In this document: piece by piece, positions 1-6,699 of the stretch
Layout: each line of letters opens with the position of its first letter
Position numbering within the stretch: position 1 is the first letter of the stretch
From: Planctomycetota bacterium
GTDB lineage: Bacteria; Planctomycetota; Phycisphaerae; Phycisphaerales; UBA1924
Assembly: GCA_017303565.1 (NCBI GenBank)
Contig: JAFLCM010000021.1
Location: forward strand, 1-13,788
DNA length: 13,788 nt
Direction of reading: 5' to 3'
Notes under the pieces: model-generated
Told to the model about the DNA's origin: nothing
The model's database searches: none
Seen by the model: only the letters and a program-made list of their open reading frames with translations
Program-made: the position numbers and the translations under genes

Positions 1-223
1 CGGCCGCGACCAGGGCCACTTCCGCCGCCGCAGCCTTCTGCACGATCTCGAAGCCCGCGCGGCCGCTCACCACCAGGAAGCGCCCGTGCGCCGGAAGCCC
101 GCCGTCCAGCAGCAGCCGCCCCAGCACCTTGTCCACGGCGTTGTGCCGGCCCACGTCCTCCCGCATCGCCTCCAGCCGGCCATCCACGCGGAACATCCCC
201 GCCGCATGCCCCCCGCCGCCCCC
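1..223 (-). pseudogene. fdhD: FdhD C-terminal half, 5'-truncated; 3' end off the left edge
   Basis: Read on the minus strand, this frame gives the FdhD core: a Gly-rich stretch followed by HAAGMF, then REDVGRHNAVDK, then VVSGRAGFEIVQKAAAAEVAL. FdhD is the sulfurtransferase that passes sulfur from IscS to the molybdenum cofactor of formate dehydrogenase. These blocks correspond to about residue 165 onward of an FdhD of about 277 residues. The N-terminal half, including the Cys-containing sulfur-transfer loop, should lie at about 220-700 on this strand, but that DNA encodes a metallo-hydrolase on the other strand. The FdhD frame is open only back to a stop at 311-313 and has no ATG, GTG or TTG before the ATG at 196, which lies inside the conserved core. 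It is therefore a 5'-truncated remnant or one side of an assembly joint. The family call is firm; the pseudogene status depends on the assembly being correct. Confidence 0.75.
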
Positions 224-901
224 GCCATCCAGCCCTTCGCGCTCGGCCCGTTCGAGACCAACTGCTACCTCGTCACGCCGTCGGTCCGGACGGAATCGCC
301 GACGCCCGACTCACCAACGCCCTGCTGGATCATCGACGCGTCCTTCGGCCCCGCGCCGATCATCCGCGCGATCGCCGAACAACGCCTGTCCCCACAACTG
401 CTGATCCTGACCCACGCCCACGCCGACCACATGGCCGGCGTTGAGGAACTCCGCGCCGCCTTCCCCGGCCTGCCGGTGCTCATCCACCGCGCCGAGAAGG
501 ACTTTCTCACCGACCCGCGCCTGAATCTCTCCGCGGGCTTTGGCATGCCCGTCACCGCGCGCCCCGCGGATCGGCTGCTCGAAGGCGACGAGACCCTCGA
601 ACTCGCCGGCGAAACCTGGCGCGTCCTCCACACCCCCGGGCACTCCCCCGGCGGCATCACCCTCGTCCACGATGCCTCCCGCACCGCGATCGTCGGCGAC
701 ACCCTTTTCTCCGGCTCCGTGGGCCGCACCGACTTCCCCACCTCCAACCCGCAACACCTCGTCGATTCGGTCCGAACCGTCCTCTACCGCCTCCCACATG
801 AAACCCGCGTCTTCCCCGGGCACGGCCCGCCCACCACCATCGCCCGCGAAGCCCGCTCCAACCCGTTCGTCCCCGAGTCCGGGCCGACCGCGTTCGACTG
901 A
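206..901 (+). CDS. Metallo-beta-lactamase-fold hydrolase (glyoxalase II-like)
   Basis: This is a 231-residue soluble hydrolase of the metallo-beta-lactamase superfamily, in the branch resembling hydroxyacylglutathione hydrolase. It starts with the usual PFALGPFETNCYLV strand. The binuclear metal site is complete: HxHxDH at H70, H72, D74 and H75, then H146 in HTPGHSPGG, D165 in VGDTLFSG, and H206 in FPGHGPPT. The C-terminus (GHGPPTTI...ARSNPF) is typical of the family, and the length is close to the usual 210 or so. Start 206 is chosen because family homology begins just after it; the frame is open upstream to an ATG at 86, but that DNA is antisense to FdhD. No Shine-Dalgarno site is visible. 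The substrate cannot be read from sequence; thioesters or lactones are possible. The Pmp3-like gene follows after 36 bp on the same strand. Confidence 0.9.
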   Translation: MPPAAPAIQPFALGPFETNCYLVTPSVRTESPTPDSPTPCWIIDASFGPAPIIRAIAEQRLSPQLLILTHAHADHMAGVEELRAAFPGLPVLIHRAEKDFLTDPRLNLSAGFGMPVTARPADRLLEGDETLELAGETWRVLHTPGHSPGGITLVHDASRTAIVGDTLFSGSVGRTDFPTSNPQHLVDSVRTVLYRLPHETRVFPGHGPPTTIAREARSNPFVPESGPTAFD

Positions 902-937
902 CCGAAACCGGGACGACGCCCTCCGAAAGACCACACC

Positions 938-1105
938 ATGAAGATGCTCCTGCTCGTCATCCTCGCGATCCTGCTCCCGCCCGTCGCGGTGTTTCTCCAG
1001 GTGGGCCTCACCAAGCACTTCTGGATCAACATCATCCTGTGCCTGCTGGTTCTGCCCGCGATGATCCACGCGCTGATCGTCGTGGTGACCGGTATCAAGT
1101 CCTGA
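938..1105 (+). CDS. Pmp3/YqaE-family (UPF0057) small membrane protein
   Basis: This is a 55-residue hydrophobic peptide that starts MKMLLLVILAILLPPVAVFL and ends TGIKS. It has two transmembrane segments, about residues 2-21 and 29-51, joined by a short polar turn (QVGLTKHFW). The layout matches the Pmp3/YqaE proteolipid family: ILLPP-V in the first helix, a conserved N near the start of the second helix (N31), and LP-hydrophobic-H-A in the second helix. Family members are about 52-60 residues; fungal Pmp3 affects membrane potential and salt tolerance, while the bacterial role is poorly defined. It lies 36 bp after the metallo-hydrolase on the same strand and is probably cotranscribed with it. 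Confidence 0.85.
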   Translation: MKMLLLVILAILLPPVAVFLQVGLTKHFWINIILCLLVLPAMIHALIVVVTGIKS

Positions 1106-1198
1106 CCCAATCGAGAATCACGCCCCTCCCGCTCGCGAGGACAGACCCCGATCGACGCTCGGTTTGCTCAACTCCCCGCCGCGCTGCGTGCCGTCGCG

Positions 1199-2002
1199 GT
1201 GAACGCCCGGCTCGGGCCCCGCGCCGAGATCCCCGCCCTGGTCGCGCACCCGACACCGGGCTGGGACCGGGCCGGGAGCCGCCCTTCGCCGCGCCCGCTC
1301 GTCCTGTGGTTCCACGGGCGCACCGTCAGCAAGGAACTCGACCCGGGGCGCTACCTGCGCTGGCTCCGTGCCGGGCCTACTCCGGAAGAGGGACTCGCCC
1401 TGTGCGCCGTCGACCTGCCGGGCCACGGCGAGCGCTTCGATGAGTCCCTGCAGACCCCGCAGCGCACGCTCGACGTGGTGGAGCGCGCCGCCGCCGAGGT
1501 CGACGCGATCCTCGAAGACCTCGCCGCCCCGCGCTGGAACGGCGCGTTCGACCTCTCGCGCTGCGCCGTCGGCGGGATGAGCGCCGGCGGGATGGTGACG
1601 CTCGTCCGCCTCTGCTCCCCGCACACCTTCCGCGCCGCCGCCGTCGAGGCCACCAGCGGCGCGTTCGCGTTCATGGTCGAGCGTGGGCTGTACGACCCCC
1701 ACGCCGCCGCGCGGCTGGAGCCGCTGCGCCGCGTCGCCGGGTTCCGCCCCATCCCCTTGCTGGCGCTGCACTCGGAAGCCGACGAATGGGTGCCGGTGGC
1801 GTCGATGCGCTCGTTCCTGGGTGCGCTGTCGCGCCGCTACGCCGAAGCGAACGCGGACCCGACCCTCGTCCGCCTGCACACCTGGCCCACCACCGGCGCG
1901 CCCAACGAGCACTACGGCTTCGGGCGCGTCGCCAACGAGGCGAAGAACCTCCAGACCGCGTTCCTCTTCGAGACGCTCACGGCAAGAGAACCCCGAGCGT
2001 GA
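1199..2002 (+). CDS. Alpha/beta hydrolase (dienelactone hydrolase/prolyl oligopeptidase-like)
   Basis: This is a 267-residue cytoplasmic alpha/beta hydrolase when read from the GTG at 1199. Visible landmarks are the oxyanion strand PLVLWFHGRTVS (33-44), VDLPGHGER (71-79), and the nucleophile elbow GGMSAGG with S128. The likely acid is D195 in HSEADEWVP and the likely base is H238 in NEHYGF, so the triad appears complete. There is no signal peptide. The substrate is unknown; esters or lactones are likely for this fold. The start is uncertain: the frame is open back to the previous gene's stop at 1103, the stretch 1151-1198 reads like protein (IDARFAQLPAALRAVAV), and a GAGGA at 1137-1141 sits nine bases before an ATC codon at 1151. 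The 3' end lies inside one arm of an inverted repeat. Confidence 0.85.
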   Translation: MNARLGPRAEIPALVAHPTPGWDRAGSRPSPRPLVLWFHGRTVSKELDPGRYLRWLRAGPTPEEGLALCAVDLPGHGERFDESLQTPQRTLDVVERAAAEVDAILEDLAAPRWNGAFDLSRCAVGGMSAGGMVTLVRLCSPHTFRAAAVEATSGAFAFMVERGLYDPHAAARLEPLRRVAGFRPIPLLALHSEADEWVPVASMRSFLGALSRRYAEANADPTLVRLHTWPTTGAPNEHYGFGRVANEAKNLQTAFLFETLTAREPRA

Positions 2003-2067
2003 GCGAGGGGCCACCGGCTCTCGCGGTCCCGCCTTTCAAAGCCGCCCGTCGCTCACGCTCCGGGTTC
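1988..2067. repeat. REP-like inverted repeat pair between convergent genes; likely bidirectional terminator
   Basis: Two 23-bp arms, 1988-2010 and 2045-2067, are inverted copies with 21 of 23 positions matching; both share the core GAGCGTGAGCGA. The loop is 34 nt. The left arm contains the last codons and TGA of the alpha/beta hydrolase, and the right arm lies 11 bp beyond the end of the convergent solute-binding protein gene. Transcripts from either side would fold into a long GC-rich stem, so a two-way terminator or an RNA-stabilising REP element is likely. There is no U-tract. The core is itself partly palindromic (CGCTCACG-type), as in dispersed REP elements; only this one pair was found in the window. 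Confidence 0.65.
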
Positions 2068-2078
2068 CTTGATGACGT

Positions 2079-3674
2079 TCACCCGCCCGCGCCGAGTTCG
2101 ACCACCCGCGCGTAGTTCCCGCGGAAGAACCTGATCCATCCCGCGCGGACCGCCGCCATCCGACCGTCCTTTTCGGCCTTCTTCCAGTCTTCCCGGATGG
2201 CCTTGTAGTTCGCCTCGGTGAACTCCAGCACCGTCCCGTCGGCGTTCGTCCAGGGCGGGAGCGCGTAGAGCAGCCGCTCCATCTCCGCCAACCGGGTCGC
2301 GTTTCCGACGCCCGCATCTCCGCCCCCCGCTTCAGCCCCCCGCGTCTTCGCCGCCTCGAACGCCGACCGCGCCGCCTGCAACTCCCGCAGGGTGTCGATG
2401 GCGAACGCGCCCATCAGCGGCGCCACCGCCGAGCGCCACCCGCGCTCCTTCACAGTGCTCGCGATCTCGAACGGGCTGACCGGATCGACCATCAGGGCGC
2501 CGTACTTCTCGTACATCTCCCGACGCACCGGCATCCGCCGCAGCTCGAACTGCGCCGGGCCCCAGGTGGTCGGCTCGCTGTCGCTGGGCGTGACGCCCGC
2601 GGCCCGGACGTGGAACTGCCACAGCGCCTGCCCACGCTCCGACATGCAGAACTCGATAAACCGGCGCGCCACCGTCGGGTTCGCACCGCCACGCATCAAC
2701 GAGATCGGGTCGGCGTCGACGTACACCAGCCCCGGCGGATCGACGTAGCCCACCCGCGAGTTCGCCGGCGTCTCGCCCGGCCGCATCACCATCTGCGCCT
2801 GGAACCGCCCGTAGTGGCTGATCGCCACCCCCATCACCGCCTCGCCCTGCGACACGTCCAAGGGCACCTTCGGCGAACTGTTGGAGAAGTACCGCGCGTT
2901 CGCCCCCATGTCCCGCAGCGTCCGCCACCCGCGCTCCCACCCCAGGTTGTTCATGATCGAGTCGTACAGCGTCGCCACCGAACCCGACTGACGCGGGTCG
3001 GCGAGGCCGATCCACCCCATCAGTTCCGGGCGGCACATGTCGTCCCACGACGCCGGCTCGGGCAGGTTGAACCGCTTCAACAGGTCGCGGTTGTAGACGA
3101 TGCCGAACCCCGACGCCGCCGTACCGATCCAGTACTGCCCCGGGTCGCCGGTCTTCTCATTCGGCGGGTCGTACAGGTGTCCCGATCCCAGCGTGTTCTC
3201 GCCGAACCACGCCGTCACCCGCTCGGGCGGGAACCCGGCGGAGATCGACATGCTCAGCGTGACCTCCTTCTCCGCCCCCGGCGGGCGGGCCTTCACGCCC
3301 TGCTTGGTCTGGTTGTGCTCGTACGTCCCACCGCCGAAGAACAGGTCGAATGGCATCGGCGCGAAGCCCGGCGCGAGCTCGCCCGCCGGCGTCAACTGCC
3401 CCGTGGTGATCGCCTTCTCATAGACCGCCTTCAGCTGCTTCTGGATGTCGCTGGTCCCGCCGGGCACGCGCCAGTCGATCCACGCCGGCGCGCCGAACTT
3501 CTCCCGGTGCCACGCGTCGAACGCCAGCCCGAACTCCACGCGGATCGGCTCCACGTGCGGCGTGATGATCACCAGCCGCTCCGCATCGCTCGGCTTGACC
3601 GCATCGGGCGGGCGCACCATGAACGGCACGCCCAGGACGACCGCGAACGAGATGAGGATGAGCCACTTCGCCAT
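2079..3674 (-). CDS. ABC-type Fe3+-like periplasmic solute-binding protein, orphan
   Basis: The protein has 531 residues. Residues 3-20 form a hydrophobic N-terminal segment (WLILISFAVVLGVPFMV) with no obvious cleavage or lipobox site, so it may be a membrane anchor or a Sec signal. The rest fits the extracellular solute-binding family used by iron(III) and related ABC importers (FbpA/AfuA): LVIITPHVEPIRVEF (34-48), GGTSDIQKQL (72-81), FDLFFGGG (109-116), YWIGTAASGFGIVYN (181-195), GLADPRQSGSVATLYD (223-238), and a C-lobe with VGYVDPPGLVYVDADPISL. At 531 residues it is far longer than the usual 330-350; the extra length is a C-terminal region (about 390-531) with a helical, charged stretch near 428-450 and 460-510. 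No permease or ATPase gene is nearby. The ligand is not readable, and the usual iron-binding tyrosine pair is not evident. It is divergent from the dehydrogenase at 3723, with 48 bp between them. Confidence 0.8.
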   Translation of the reverse strand: MAKWLILISFAVVLGVPFMVRPPDAVKPSDAERLVIITPHVEPIRVEFGLAFDAWHREKFGAPAWIDWRVPGGTSDIQKQLKAVYEKAITTGQLTPAGELAPGFAPMPFDLFFGGGTYEHNQTKQGVKARPPGAEKEVTLSMSISAGFPPERVTAWFGENTLGSGHLYDPPNEKTGDPGQYWIGTAASGFGIVYNRDLLKRFNLPEPASWDDMCRPELMGWIGLADPRQSGSVATLYDSIMNNLGWERGWRTLRDMGANARYFSNSSPKVPLDVSQGEAVMGVAISHYGRFQAQMVMRPGETPANSRVGYVDPPGLVYVDADPISLMRGGANPTVARRFIEFCMSERGQALWQFHVRAAGVTPSDSEPTTWGPAQFELRRMPVRREMYEKYGALMVDPVSPFEIASTVKERGWRSAVAPLMGAFAIDTLRELQAARSAFEAAKTRGAEAGGGDAGVGNATRLAEMERLLYALPPWTNADGTVLEFTEANYKAIREDWKKAEKDGRMAAVRAGWIRFFRGNYARVVELGAGG

Positions 3675-3682
3675 GCCCCGGT

Positions 3683-3688
3683 AGCGTA
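3683..3688 (-). promoter_or_regulatory. -10-like TACGCT before the solute-binding protein gene
   Basis: On the minus strand TACGCT ends 8 bases before the ATG at 3674. Transcription would begin at or within a base or two of the start codon, giving a leaderless message. No Shine-Dalgarno site is present to contradict this. The -35 is not clear. Five genes in the window show the same arrangement. Confidence 0.4.
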
Positions 3689-3711
3689 GCGGAAACCGCC
3701 GGGCCCACGGC

Positions 3712-3717
3712 TAGACT
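3712..3717 (+). promoter_or_regulatory. -10-like TAGACT before the SDR gene
   Basis: TAGACT lies 5 bases before the ATG at 3723 in the 48-bp divergent gap. There is no room for a ribosome-binding site, so a leaderless transcript is the natural reading. Support is positional and by the TANNNT consensus only. Confidence 0.45.
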
Positions 3718-3722
3718 CGTCC

Positions 3723-4454
3723 ATGGCTTCCACCGAACCCGTCGCCATCATCACCGGGGGCAGCGCGGGCATCGGCCTCGCCGCGGCCCGCGAACTCGCC
3801 TCCAGCGGCTGGAAGGTCGCGATCACCGGGCGCGACACCGCCCGCCTCGAGGCCGCCGCGGCTTCGATCGGCGGAGCCGTCGAAACCTACACCGCCGACC
3901 AGGCCGACCCGGAGGCCGCGGCCCGCGTCATCGAGACCGTCTCACGCCGTCACGCCAGGCTCGACGCACTGATCCTCAACGCGGGCTGGGCCCAGGTGCG
4001 GTCGATCCCACTCACCGGGATTGAAACGCTCCGCGACGCCTACGCCGTCAACGCCATCGGTCCGGCGTACGAGATCCACCGCGCCTGGGGAATCTTCGAG
4101 CAGCAGCGTTCCGGACGGATCATCGGCGTAAGCAGTTACGCCGCATGGGACCCCTTCCCGGGCTTCTTCGCCTACGCGGGAACCAAAGCGGCGCTCAACC
4201 TCATGATCAGGAGCGCGGCTCAGGAGGGCGCCCCCATCGGCGTAACAGCCTTCAGCGTCGCCCCCGGAGCCGTGGAAACCGCACTCCTCCGCTCGGCCTT
4301 CGACGAGGGCGTGGTTCCGAAGTCCGCGTGCCTCTCACCGGAAAATGTCGCCGGCGTCATCGCCGCGTGTGCCACAGGCCAGCGCGACCACGACACCGGC
4401 AAGACCATCTACCTCAAGCGCGACGGCGACGGCGTGCACGAAATGGTCGTCTGA
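3723..4454 (+). CDS. Short-chain dehydrogenase/reductase (SDR), classical type
   Basis: This is a 243-residue NAD(P)-dependent oxidoreductase of the classical SDR family. It has the Rossmann glycine motif TGGSAGIG (11-18), R37 after the second strand (ITGRD), which favours NADPH, the NAG motif at 86-88, and the catalytic tetrad N110, S138, Y151 and K155 (YAGTK). The PGAVETALL segment (181-189) follows the fifth strand, as expected. The length is normal and there is no signal peptide. The ATG at 3723 is supported by the domain beginning directly after it and by the adjacent -10-like hexamer. The C-terminus (TGKTIYLKRDGDGVHEMVV) replaces the usual proposed cofactor loop. The substrate is unknown. 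It converges on the thioredoxin/MsrA-like gene after a 19-bp gap. Confidence 0.92.
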   Translation: MASTEPVAIITGGSAGIGLAAARELASSGWKVAITGRDTARLEAAAASIGGAVETYTADQADPEAAARVIETVSRRHARLDALILNAGWAQVRSIPLTGIETLRDAYAVNAIGPAYEIHRAWGIFEQQRSGRIIGVSSYAAWDPFPGFFAYAGTKAALNLMIRSAAQEGAPIGVTAFSVAPGAVETALLRSAFDEGVVPKSACLSPENVAGVIAACATGQRDHDTGKTIYLKRDGDGVHEMVV

Positions 4455-4473
4455 GCACCCCGGGCCACATCCT

Positions 4474-5454
4474 TCATCGCACACGCTTCTTCTCGAGCTG
4501 CCTCGGGGACAGAAACCGGTCCGGGTTCTCGCCCGCCGCCAGCGCCGCGTTCACCCGCGTCGCCTGTGTCGGCGTCATCGGCACCGTTGCGTAGTCAGAG
4601 TGCCGCAGGCGGTACTTGCTGTCGCTCTCGCTGACCCGCGCGGGGCCAGCGGCCCACCGCGCGTCCGCCCCGACCAGCCCGGACGCGGTCAGTTGCTGCT
4701 CGGCGGTCGTCGTGTACACGCGGTGAAGGCAATCAAGCGTCCTGGCCCGCTGCACCAGCGTGCGGAAGGGCAGGCGCTCCGGGTCGAACTCAACCGTCAC
4801 GCACTCCCGCCCGTCGAGGAACCCGGCGGAGGTCGAGAGCACGCCGTCAAGAGATCCCAGTTTCGCCTCGCCCTCCCAGAAGCAGAACATCGCGAACGTC
4901 GCCGTCTCGGTCTTCTCCGGCGCGGAGTCGGCCAGCAGGCCGAGCCACACGGGGGGCTCCGAGCCGCCGGCCCGCAGCGCGGCCCACATCGCCGCCGCGA
5001 CCGGGGCCGGCGCATAAGTCTCGCTCACGCGCGGCGCGAGGTCCTTTTCGCTTCTCGGGTCGATCACGCGCACCACCGGGTTGTTCCACGCGGGCTCGTT
5101 GAACCTCTTCAGCACCCGCGCGTCCTCGCCGCCCTTGTTGTTGTAGACCGCGACCGGCACGAACAGCGTCTCCGCCGCTTCGACCACCAGCGCGTTCGTC
5201 AGCACGTTCTCACCGAAGCTCGTGCAGTTGTGGCAGCCGGGCACCTCGTCAAACAGCACCAAGAGCGGCCGCCTCGACTCCGTCGCCCGGCGCGCCGCCT
5301 CCTCAAAGTCACGCCCCCACCGCACCGCCCCCAGTTCCACCGGCTGCCCCGGCACCATCGGCAGCGGCTCCAGCGCCGGCGGAACGCCTCCGGAAGCCGG
5401 AGCGGCGGCGAAAATCACGGTCGAACCGATCACGGCGAGCATCTGGGCGATCAT
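4474..5454 (-). CDS. Secreted thioredoxin-like domain fused to a divergent MsrA-like domain
   Basis: The protein has 326 residues. Residues 1-22 look like a Sec signal peptide (MIAQMLAVIGSTVIFAAAPASG), placing it outside the cytoplasm. A thioredoxin-like fold follows (about 45-165) with LLVLFDEVPGCHNCTSFG, giving a C74-x-x-C77 pair. A second region (about 184-245) matches MsrA: ATFAMFCFWEGE corresponds to the AGGCFW catalytic block with C191, LDGVLSTSAGF to the PGV-S-GY strand, and RECVTVEFDPERL to the HAE-V-V-DP block, with E217 at the catalytic Glu position. The loop between GF and RE, about 15 residues in MsrA, is almost absent. C242 could be the resolving Cys. The tail (MTPTQATRVNAALAAG...FLSPRQ) is distinct from MsrA. 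Known VPG-Sec/Cys thioredoxin-like proteins with a Sec variant appear to be relatives (from memory; here both active-site residues are encoded by TGC). A role in periplasmic methionine-sulfoxide or disulfide repair is an inference. Confidence 0.75.
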   Translation of the reverse strand: MIAQMLAVIGSTVIFAAAPASGGVPPALEPLPMVPGQPVELGAVRWGRDFEEAARRATESRRPLLVLFDEVPGCHNCTSFGENVLTNALVVEAAETLFVPVAVYNNKGGEDARVLKRFNEPAWNNPVVRVIDPRSEKDLAPRVSETYAPAPVAAAMWAALRAGGSEPPVWLGLLADSAPEKTETATFAMFCFWEGEAKLGSLDGVLSTSAGFLDGRECVTVEFDPERLPFRTLVQRARTLDCLHRVYTTTAEQQLTASGLVGADARWAAGPARVSESDSKYRLRHSDYATVPMTPTQATRVNAALAAGENPDRFLSPRQLEKKRVR

Positions 5455-5538
5455 GACCGATCAGATGCCCCGAATCCGCCCAGAGGTGCGGGAGCGGGTG
5501 GGGCCTCGCCGGTCCCGAACCCACCACCGCGAGCCTGC

Positions 5539-5544
5539 TAGCGT
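5539..5544 (+). promoter_or_regulatory. -10-like TAGCGT before glycerate kinase
   Basis: TAGCGT, preceded by TGC (extended -10-like), ends 6 bases before the ATG at 5551. As with the other genes of this type in the window, the transcript would start at about the start codon. No clear -35 is seen in the GC-rich 96-bp divergent gap. Confidence 0.42.
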
Positions 5545-5550
5545 GTCCCG

Positions 5551-6663
5551 ATGCGCGCCCCGCGGTTCCTGATCGCCCCCGACAAGTTCAAGGGAACCCT
5601 CAGCGCACGCGAGGCCGCCGAAGCAATCGCCCGCGGCGTCCGACGCGCCCACCCCGACGCCGAGGTGCTCCTCATGCCGATCGCCGACGGCGGCGAGGGC
5701 ACGGCGGAGATCCTCGGCACCGCGTGGAACGCTGAGCGCCGCAACGCCCGCGTCACCGGCCCCGGCGACGCGCCGGTCGAGGCCCCGTGGTGGATCGACC
5801 CGTCAGGGCGCGCCGTCTTCGACTCCGCCGCTGCGTGCGGACTCTGGATGGTCCAGCCGAAAGACCGCGCCCCCGGACGCCTCACCACCCGAGGCGTCGG
5901 CGAGATGATCCGGGCGTGCGTCGACGCCGGCGCGCGGGAGGTCTGGGTCGCGCTCGGCGGCAGCGCCACCGTCGATGGAGGCATCGGCATGGCCGCCGCG
6001 CTGGGGTGGCGGTTCATCGACTCGAACAACCACGCGATCAACGACCCGCGCGGTGACGACCTCTCACGCATCGCACGCGCCGAGCCCGGCCCCGCCCTTC
6101 AGGCCAGAGTCGTGGGCATCTGCGACGTCCGAACCGAACTCACCGGCCCGCACGGCTGCGCCGCGACCTACGGCCCGCAGAAGGGCGCCGCCCCCGCGGA
6201 CGTCCAACGCCTCGACCAGGGCCTGACCAACCTGCGGCGCTTGATGGGCGGCGTGCGCTTCGACGGCGAAGGCAGCGCCGGCGGCCTTGGCTTCGGCCTC
6301 GCCGCGTTCTGCGGAGCGAAACTCGAACGCGGGGCACGGCTGATACTCGACGCAATCGGCTTCGATCGCGCGGCCAGCGCCAGCGACCTCGTCATCACCG
6401 GCGAAGGCGCTTTCGACGCCACGAGTTTCCAGGGCAAAGCAACCGGCGAGGTCCTGTCACGCTGCGCGGCGCTCGGCGTTCGTGCCCTCGTGGTCGCGGG
6501 ACGGGTGGACACCCACCGCAGCGGCTTGCACGCTGTGACGTGCGACGGCCACGGAGACCCCGCGCAGCGTCTGGAAGACGCGACCGCTGCGGCGATCACC
6601 GGCGATGCACCGACCGGAAAACCGGCCACCGGCACCCGCAACCGCCGCAACCCGTGCCGCTGA
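5551..6663 (+). CDS. Glycerate 2-kinase (GlxK/GarK family)
   Basis: This is a 370-residue cytoplasmic kinase that phosphorylates D-glycerate to 2-phosphoglycerate (family chemistry), linking glyoxylate or serine breakdown to glycolysis. The family signatures appear in order: APDKFKGTLSA (9-19), PIADGGEGT (43-51), LGGSATVDGGIGMAAALG (135-152), CDVRTELTGPHGCAATYGPQ (191-210), GSAGGLGFGLAAF (241-253) and DLVITGEGAFDATSFQGKA (279-297). The length is close to the usual 370-380. The last 20 or so residues (GDAPTGKPATGTRNRRNPCR) are low-complexity and basic, beyond the catalytic fold. The start is fixed by the domain starting at residue 6 and by the promoter-like hexamer upstream. It stands alone: divergent from the thioredoxin/MsrA-like gene and convergent with the FIST gene. 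Confidence 0.95.
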   Translation: MRAPRFLIAPDKFKGTLSAREAAEAIARGVRRAHPDAEVLLMPIADGGEGTAEILGTAWNAERRNARVTGPGDAPVEAPWWIDPSGRAVFDSAAACGLWMVQPKDRAPGRLTTRGVGEMIRACVDAGAREVWVALGGSATVDGGIGMAAALGWRFIDSNNHAINDPRGDDLSRIARAEPGPALQARVVGICDVRTELTGPHGCAATYGPQKGAAPADVQRLDQGLTNLRRLMGGVRFDGEGSAGGLGFGLAAFCGAKLERGARLILDAIGFDRAASASDLVITGEGAFDATSFQGKATGEVLSRCAALGVRALVVAGRVDTHRSGLHAVTCDGHGDPAQRLEDATAAAITGDAPTGKPATGTRNRRNPCR

Positions 6664-6681
6664 CCCGTCCCCGGGTCAGTG
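6658..6681. terminator. Hairpin spanning the glycerate kinase stop codon
   Basis: CTGACCCG (6660-6667) pairs with CGGGTCAG (6672-6679) around a 4-nt loop, with a further G-U and C-G pair possible outside. The stop TGA (6661-6663) is part of the stem. It lies between the convergent glycerate kinase and FIST genes and could end transcripts from both sides. There is no U-run, so strength as an intrinsic terminator is uncertain. Confidence 0.5.
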
Positions 6682-6699
6682 CCGACCTCTCGAACACAT

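Noticed and set aside
86..205. Upstream ATG extension of the metallo-hydrolase
   Set aside because: The added 40 residues are basic and Pro-rich and are antisense to conserved FdhD blocks; homology to the hydrolase family begins after 206.
2610..3689. Plus-strand frame opposite the solute-binding protein
   Set aside because: Arg/His-rich without any motif; the antisense gene is a well-formed binding protein.
5220..5245. Selenocysteine at the VPG-C motif of the thioredoxin-like protein
   Set aside because: Both active-site positions use TGC codons; there is no in-frame TGA and no need to invoke a SECIS element.
5460..5465. -10-like TCTGAT before the thioredoxin/MsrA-like gene
   Set aside because: It lacks the conserved A at the second position, so it was not counted with the five clearer sites.
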